Shown here piece by piece: positions 1 through 8,700 of a stretch of 12,392 bases of DNA. Each line of letters begins with the position of its first letter. Within the stretch, counting starts at the first letter, position 1. The notes beneath the pieces were generated by a model. That model was not told where the DNA came from, ran no database searches, and saw only the letters and a list, made by a program, of their open reading frames with translations. The position numbers and the translations under genes were made by a program. Source of the DNA: JBCBKZ01 sp039026975. Its GTDB lineage: Bacteria > Bacteroidota > Bacteroidia > J057. The stretch spans positions 1 through 12,392 of the forward strand of contig JBCCLI010000179.1 of NCBI GenBank assembly GCA_039026975.1, in the 5' to 3' direction.

Positions 1-3000
1 GGATTCTGACTATTTGAGCTGCCTCCATCTCCAAAGTCCCATGTCCAGCTATTTAGGACAAAGGGGGAGGTAGTTTCATCATTAAAAGAGATAGTCTGCG
101 GTGCACATCCCAAGGAATCAGAAGCGCCAAAGGCCACCGTAGGTAATTCCCAAGCGGTAAGATCTACTTCTGTAGAGTCATAACATCCATTAGCATCCGT
201 CACAATCAACCTAGCCGTGTATACGCCATGATCTGTGTATAGCTTGGAAGGATTCTGTACGGTAGCGGTACTACCGTCCCCAAACTTCCATTGCCAGGCT
301 ACCACGGCAGCGCTATTACCCACTGAAGCATCTGTGAAGGCTACATTTAGCGGGGTACAACCTTCTGTAACGGATGGAGTGAATACTGGCGTAGGAGCCT
401 GAAAAATATCAATTATATTGGTTTTTACCTCAGTTCGGCTACATCCCAGCACATTGGTAACTGTTAGGGATACGGTATAGGTTCCCTGTGCAGCGTATAA
501 ATGGATAGGATTCTGTTGGGTAGAGGTATTCCCATCCCCAAAGTCCCATAGCCAAGCAGCTAAGGTAGTATCAGGAGTAGAAGCATCAGTAAATCTCACC
601 TCTGTCCCTGGACAAGTCTGATTAATATTCAGACTGAAGTCTGTTAATGGACGAGAGAGCCTAATCAGGCCGGGCTTCAACAGGCTATGCTGACAGCCAT
701 TAACATCTGTTATGGTAAGGCTTACATCATACACCCCATCATTCAGGTAAGTATGTGTCGGGAATGGAGAGGTAGAGGTATTCCCATCTCCAAAGTCCCA
801 CAGCCAGGCATTTACGGGTACCGGACCTGTAGATACATCTCTAAATGAAGTGGTAAAGGGTGCACAGCCTATAGAATCACTCACCTCAAACAGGGTAATC
901 GGATTGTCAAATACCGTAATGTCCTGAGTGATGGTATCTGGACAACCATTATTATCCCTGGCTATCAACTGAACTGAATAAGTACCAGGAGTAGGATAAA
1001 GATGAGAAGGATTAGACAGAGTGCTGCCCGTTCCGTCTCCAAAATCCCACTCATAAGCCACTACTATCCCTGAATTACCAGTGCTGGTATTAGCAAAATT
1101 GACCGTAAGCGGGCTACATCCATTAGGAGATGAAGGGGTGAAGCCAGCCGTAGGAGGCGCCCACACAGAAACTGCACTTGTTCTAGTAACTGTAGCGGAA
1201 CAATTCAGCAGATTGGTTACGGTTAGGCTCACATCAAAGTCTCCAGAAGAGGTATATAGATGTGTAGGGTTCTGAGCTGTGGAGGTATTCCCATCCCCAA
1301 AGTCCCAGAGCCAGCCTATCAGGGTAGTATCTGGGATGCTATTATCTGTAAACTGTACCTGCACACCTGGACAGATAGCATTCACATCTACTGTAAAGTC
1401 AGGAGTAGGTCTTCTTAAGTTGATATAATCATCTTTTCTCACTGAATCTGTACAGCCGTTCACGTCTGTAATAAGTAAGCTGACCCCATATACTCCATCA
1501 GCCGTATAGGTGTAGGTAGGGTTAGTGGCATTAGATGTTCCACCATCTCCGAAATCCCAGTTCCAGCTGGCTATGGGGGCCGGCCCTGTAGACTGATCTA
1601 CAAAAGTGATGGCTTCAGGCGCACATCCTATGCGATCCAGCGCATTGAACTCCGCAGCAGGAAGCCCATACACATTGATAGTTACTTGAGAACTGAGCTG
1701 ACACCCACTTCCATCAGTAGTAGTTAGGATAGCCGTATAGGTGCCAGGCGTGGTATACGTATTAGATGGATTCTGAGCTATGGACGTATTCCCATCTCCG
1801 AAGTCCCAGTTCCACGTGAGAATAGGTTGATCCCCTGCTACAGAAGCATCTGTAAAGTCTACTTCAAAGGGAATGCAGCCTGCCGTAGCAGAAGTCGTAA
1901 ACTGCGTATTAGTAGGCGTAACTACTGTGATGGTATCTACCTTAAACTCTGTATCACTACAGCCCAATATATTGGTTACAGTAAGAGAAACTGTATAGGT
2001 TCCCGGACTGGTATAGCTGTAAGTAGGACTCTGTAGAGAAGAAGTATTCCCGTCTCCGAAGTCCCATAGATAGCTTTGAATAGTGGTATCCGGAATGGTT
2101 TGATCTGTAAACTGAATAGATTCTCCAGGACATACCTCATCATCATCCAAAGTGAAGTCAGCTATAGGATGTGAGAGACGGATAAACTGATTTTTTACCC
2201 TGGTCCCTGCACAGCCATTTGCGTCAGTTACGGTTAGGCTGACATTATAATTACCATCGGCTATGTAATTGTGGGTAGGATTAGTGACTGTGGCTGTTCC
2301 TCCATCCCCGAATGTCCAGAACCAGTTATTGATAGCTGCCGGACCTGTACTCAGGTCGGTAAAGGTAATATTCGCACTGGAACAACCTACTCCCTGGCTG
2401 GCATCAAAGTCTGCCACGGGAAGCGCATAAGCCTCCACAGTTTGGGTGGCGCCAGTAGCACATCCATTTGCATCTGTAGCCGTGAGGGTTACTGTGTATA
2501 TACCCGGCGTGGTATATACGTATCCAGGATTCTGCAGTAGAGATCCATCTCCATTTCCAAAGTCCCAGAGCCAGTTAACTATGGCAGCATCTCCTGCCAC
2601 AGCTGTTTGCGTAAAGTTGATCCCAAAAGGTACACAATCAGCATTATCTGAAACGGTAAAGCTGGTGGTAGGAGGATTCAGCACCTCAATGGCATTCGTG
2701 ATCACTTGGGTATCCGCACATCCCAATACGTTAGTAACCGTTAGGCTCACTGTATAAAATCCAGGTGTGGCATAAGCATGAGAAGGATTTTGTCCGGCAG
2801 AAGTATTCCCATCTCCAAAATCCCATAACCAGATAGCTATGGTCGTATCCGGAATACTCTGGTCTGTGAAGGTTACTCCTATAGGTTCATTAGGACACAC
2901 CTGAGCTACGTTAAAACTAAAGTCCGCCTGAGGGTGTGATAACCTAATGAATTGATCCTTTCTGATAGAATCCTGGCATCCATTCACATCCGTCACCAGC

Positions 3001-5725
3001 AGCCTTACATCATACGCCCCATCTACTGCGTAAGTATGGCTTGGATTAGTGACGGCAGCAGCGCCTCCATCTCCAAAAGTCCAATCCCAACTACCTATAT
3101 TAGCTGGGCCGGTAGATAAATCAGTGAAGGTAATTAGCTGAGGAGAACATCCTACCTGAGAGGAGGAAGTAAATTCTGCAGTAGGTAATCCCAGTACCTC
3201 TATTTCCAGGGTGTCGCTACTATAGCAGCCATTAGCATCTGTCGTAGTGAGAACTACTTCATAGTTGCCTGCTGCTGTAAACTGGTAAGCAGGGCTTTGT
3301 AGCAAAGACACATCACCCGTCCCAAAGTCCCAGGACCAATTCACGATAGCGGCATCTCCATCAGTAGAGGTATCTGTAAAGCTTACGTCCAGTGGCATAC
3401 AACCTGAGGTAGTAGAGGCAGCAAATCCGGTGTTAGGAGGATTTCTTACTTCTATCAAACTACTTTTGGTCTCTGTATCAGAACAGTTCAGGATATTGGT
3501 AACCGTTAAGGACACGCTGTATGTCCCCGGTGCATCATAAGAATGTGATGGGTTTTGTATGGCAGAGGTAGTTCCATCCCCAAAGTCCCACAGCCAGGAT
3601 TGTAGCGTAGTATCTGGTACAGAGGTATCTGTAAAACTCACCCCAATAGGCACATCCGGACATACTTCCGTAGCATCCAGGCTAAAGTCAGCTTCTGGAC
3701 GATCTAACCGGATATAATTAGGCTTAGTAAGAGAATCTGTACAGCCATTCTGATCAGTTACCACCAGCCTAACGTCATACAGGCCATCAGCCGAATACGT
3801 GTAGGAAGGGAACTGGGCAGTAGAGGTTCCCCCGTCTCCAAAGTCCCAAGTCCAGCTGATAGTGGTATAGGGACTGGTAGTAATATCAGAGAAGTTGATG
3901 GCGACAGGTGCACAAGAAGCCGTTCTATCTGCTACGAAATCTACAGACGGCGTTTCCAGCACTGTAACCGTATTCTGGAAGCTACTGGTACATCCATTAG
4001 CATCAGTTGTGATGAGGGTTATGGTGTATGTTCCAGGAGTAGTGAATAAGTAGGTAGGATTTTGAACTGGAGAGGTACCGCCATCTCCAAAATCCCAGTT
4101 CCACCCCACTACGGGTGAATCTCCATCTATACTATTATCCGTAAAGTCTACACTTAAGGGCGCACATCCTAAAGCAGTAGACCTGCTAAAGGCCGTAGTC
4201 GCAGCTGTAAACACACTCACTAGTCCTGCCTGTGTCAGGGTATCAGAACAGCCTGACTGATCAAATACTATCAGTCTGACATCATATAAGCCCGGCATAG
4301 CATATGTGTGAGTAGGATTCTGGTTGGTAGCTGTATTCCCATCTCCGAAGTCCCACTCCCAGCCCACTATATTGGTAATACCGGTAGAAATATCTGTAAA
4401 GTTGAGGGGAGAGCCTGGACAACTTGTGGTACTGCTAATGTTAAAACTAGCGGTGGGATGATCTAAATGTATATAATTATTTCTGATCAAGGAGTCAGTA
4501 CAACCATTTACATCAGAAACCACCAACTTTACTGTGTACAAGCCATCATTCAGGTAAGTATAAGTAGGATTCTGTACACTTCCTGTTCCTCCATCCCCAA
4601 AGGTCCATGACCAGTTATTAAGCGGGTTAGGGCCTGTGCTCATATCTACAAAGTCGATATTAGCTACAGCACACCCTATGGTATCCAGCGCCCTAAAGTC
4701 CGCATTAGGAATGTCATTTACTGTAATGTTTTGATAGGCGGTATCTCTACATCCATTCTGGTCTACTACCACCAAACTGGACTGATAGGTACCTGGAATG
4801 GTATACAGGTAAGAGGTGGTAGGAGTAGTAGCATTTATTCCATTCCCATAATCCCACAGATAGGAAGTAATAGTAGCATCTCCATCTACGCTGGTAGTAG
4901 AAAAGGCTACTGAAGAAGGTGCACATATGGCTGTATCCGAAACAGTGAAACTAGCTGAGGGCCTAACATAAGTTCTCACATGATCCGGCAATACCATGGT
5001 ATCTGCACACCCAAAAACATTGGTGATGATGAGGGTAACATCAAAACTCCCTTCATCATAGTAAGTGTGAACCGGATTTTGAGCAGTGGAGGTAGCTCCA
5101 TCTCCAAAGTCCCATAACCAGGTAATGGTAGTATCAGGCACAGACAGATCCGTAAACTGAACCGACTGAGGTGGACAAGTAGAGCCAGCAGTAGAGGAAA
5201 AATTAGCTATCGGATGGCTCAGTTTTACATAATTAGGTTTGGTTCTGGTGAACGTACAACCGTTGGCATCTGTTACGGTAAGAGAAACTGTATATAAGCC
5301 GTCATTAGCGTAAGCATGTGTAGGATTCTGAGCAGTAGAGGTGGCTCCCCCATCTCCAAAATCCCAAAACCAGCTAAGTGCAGGTGCAGGCCCAGTGGTC
5401 AAATCCGTAAAGAGGACATCCTTAGGGGCACATCCCAGTCTATTAGCTGAGAAGTCAGTAGCGGGTAGGGCATTTACAGTAATTATCCTACTTACGGTAC
5501 CTGTACAACCTTCATCATCAGTAACTGTCAGAGTAGCTGTATACACTCCGGCTGAATCATACATATGGGGAGGGATCACCTGTCCATTAGCCGTATCTCC
5601 ATCTCCGAAATCCCAATGCCAGTCTACTAAGGGGAAACTTCCGGTAGCACTTTCTGAAAAGCTGACAGAGTAAGGCACACATCCGGCTGTAGGGGTGGCG
5701 GTAAAATTAGCTACAGGTGGTTGGG
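1..5725 (-). repeat. Higher-order PKD array: seven alpha-beta-gamma trimers plus a partial eighth
   Basis: From the repeat with core Trp at 5615 onward, 23 PKD repeats cycle through three subtypes. Core-to-core spacings are 249 (alpha to beta), 252 or 258 (beta to gamma) and 258 bp (gamma to alpha), repeated without exception. Approximate trimers in protein order: 5725-4967, 4966-4208, 4207-3443, 3442-2678, 2677-1919, 1918-1160 and 1159-401, then a partial alpha-beta at 400-1. Five trimers are 759 bp and two (4207-2678) are 765 bp. Alpha tends to carry FTD.S..GD..IV.W before the core. Beta tends to have a WTFGDGG or WDFGDGG core and ends NGC..S..K..YIRL.RP. Gamma usually starts CPG, has PDTT before WLWDFGDGN and usually ends VTN.LGC or VTN.LNC. 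Copies differ in nucleotide sequence throughout, so the trimer duplications are not recent. Confidence 0.87.
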
Positions 5726-8700
5726 TTACGGTAATTACTACCGGCGTGATGGAGGATACTATACAGCCATCTACTGTGGTAGCTTCTAGGACCACGTCAA
5801 AGGTATCCGGGGAAGTGTAGGTATGTGTAGGATTCTGGGAGGTGGAAGTAGTTCCATCTCCGAAGTCCCAGAACCATGCAGTGACCGGCCTTTCAGAAAT
5901 AGTCGTATTTTCAAAGTTGGCTATCTGCCCCAGGCAAATATCACTGTAATTGACATTGAAGGAGGGGATAGGTAGCGGCCTTATGATGATGCTATCTTCT
6001 GACGTAACAGCTACCTCACAGCCATTGGCATCCCTGACTAAGAGAACGGGCCTGGCCGTAGTATCCGTGATATAAGTGTGAGAAACCGTCTGGCCTATTC
6101 CTCCGGTTCCATCTCCAAAATCCCAGGTATACTGTACAATGCCAATACCATTACCGGTAAAGGTTACTTCCAAGGGATTACACCCTTCCTTAGGATTAAA
6201 GTCAATGGTGCCTGTAGGCCCACTGATCTGAATCATATCATCCAGTAGAAGGGTATCTCTACAGCCCTGGACAGTAGTTACTATTAATCTGACATCATAG
6301 TTTCCTGCTGTTCCATACACCTTGGAAGGATTTGGAAGGGTAGAGGTACTCCCATCCCCAAAATCCCATTGCCAGTCTATGACATCTGCACTGGACTGGT
6401 TAATGAAGTTCACCGTTAATGGCGGACAATCTGCAGAAGTAGTATCTGCTGTAAACATGGCAGAGGGCTGCCCTACAGAAATATAGTCTGCCTTGGCTAT
6501 GACATCCGTACACCCATTACCGTCTGTTACGGTGAGAGAAACAGAGTATACGGCATTGGCAGGGAACTGCTTGATGGGATTAATAGCATTGGAGGTAGTT
6601 CCATCACTAAACTGCCAAAAATGGGTGAGTCCTGTACCTATGGCCTGGCTTTGGAACTGGACAAAGGCCCCTGGACATACTACCGTATCATTGCTGGTGA
6701 ATTCTGCAAAGGGCCGACTTGCATCAATGATATCTGTATATGTAATAGTAGCTAAACATCCTTCTGAGTCCAGGACAGTTAGAGAAACTGAATACAAGCC
6801 AGAATCTGCATAGGTGTGGGAAGGATTTACCGCTGTAGAAGTGTTCCCATCTCCAAAGTCCCACAAGCGTCCTACGATAGACCTTCCTAAGGCAGCTACT
6901 GATAAATCTGTAAAGTTTACCGGAAAGGGGGCACAACCATCTGTACTGCTTACTGAAAAATCAGGCGTAGGTCCTACAACTTCTATATAATCTGTTCTGA
7001 TAAGGGTATCTGAGCAGGTACCTACCGTAGCGATCAACCTCACGTCATACAACCCAGGATTATCATAGGTATGGGAGGGGCTCACATCTGTAGAGATATT
7101 ACCATCCCCGAAATCCCATAGATAGTCGGTAGCGTTTAAAGAAGAATTAGTAAAGGAGACCGTAAGCCCTGTACACCCAAACCTGGGATTGGCGCTAAAA
7201 TTAGCGCTAGGGTTGGTAATTTCTATGATTTCTCCGTCCTGGTCAGAACAGCCAGTAGCTGTTTCCGTAACCAGTAGAACCACTTGATAATTTCCTGGAG
7301 AGGTATAGGTATGAACAGGATTCTGCTGGGTAGACGTATTTCCATCCCCAAAATCCCATAACCATGTATCCGCAGAAATGGATTGATCTGTAAAAGTAAT
7401 GGTAGCAGGTACTTCACAGGCTTGGTCAGGGGTCATGACAAAATCTGCTACAGGTCCTACGATAGTAATGAAAGAATCCCTGGTGAAGGTATCTCTACAA
7501 CCAAAATTCTCCACAATGAGCGTCACATCAAAAACACCAGTATCCTGGTAACTGTAGGATGGATTCTGATTAAACGCTCCATTTCCGTCCCCAAAAAACC
7601 AGGTCCAGCCTGTCCCGGTAGAAGATTGGTCAGTGAAGTCTATGGGATTACCAGCACAGGAAATAATGGGATTAGCCGTAAAGTCTACTACGGGTCTTAT
7701 CCCTGCTTCTATTAATCCAGGATACACAATGGTATCTCGACATCCATTCTGGGTAATGATGGTTAGGGAGACATTGAACTGACCTTCAGTGGTATAGGTA
7801 TGAGACGGATTAGCTCCCGTCCCTGTAGTTCCATCCCCAAAGTTCCAGATGTAAGTATTTATGGGTTCTATGGCTGTACTGATATCTGTGAAGTTAACCG
7901 TAAGGGGCACACAGCCCTCCTGTCTTGGCCCCGCAATGAAGTCTGCTTGTGGACGGGTAATTCTCACAAAATCATTCTTGGTCTCGGTAGCTCTACACCC
8001 ATCTGTATTCGCTACTGTAAGGGATACCGTATAATTTCCTCCTACCAGGTAGGTATTAGAGGGATTTTGGGTGTTAGCGGTATTTCCGTCTCCAAAGTCC
8101 CACTGCCAACTCACTGCCCCTATAGAATTATCAGTAAAGTCAACTGTATGAGGTGTGGCACAGCTAATTCTATCTGTGGCGTTGAAATTGACAGAAGGAG
8201 TAGGTGCTACCGTGATAAGGTTTGTCCGTACTACCTGATCATTACAGCCAAAGGCTGAGTTAGTAGCAGTAAGGGAGACGGTGTAGGTCCCTGGAGAAAG
8301 ATAAGTATGACTAGGAGAGAATACGTTACTGGTAGTTCCATCTCCAAAAGTCCAAGTATAGGTATCAGCACCTGTAGCATTATTAAAGAAATCTACTGCT
8401 TGCCCCACACATGCATTTGTACCGGAGACGGTAAAATCAGCTACCGGATTAGCTATTTCTATGAAAGTAGATTTAGTTTCAACGGCAGAGCATCCATTCA
8501 CATCTGATACGGTGAGAGTAACATCAAAAGCACCATTAGCTGCGTAAGTGTGGGTAGGTGCCTCTAAAGTCGAGGTATTCCCATCACCGAAATCCCATAA
8601 ATAACTATACGTACCGGATGGGGGATTTACAGTAGGCGTAAAGGTAACAGCATGAGGTGCGTTACAAGCGTTTGGTTGGTCAGCAGTAAAATCTATGTCT

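Noticed and set aside
2446..2757. Plus-strand open frames within 1-9314, such as this one and those at 5341-5673, 6493-6813 and 7800-8258
   Set aside because: They are antisense to the PKD frame, and their internal similarity to each other only mirrors the PKD repeats on the other strand. They have no family signature and no start signals.
6724..7417. Minus-strand open frames at 6724-6936 and 7223-7417
   Set aside because: They are out of frame with the PKD coding frame and overlap it fully; their composition (Arg, Leu, Ser and Tyr rich) is typical of shadow frames.
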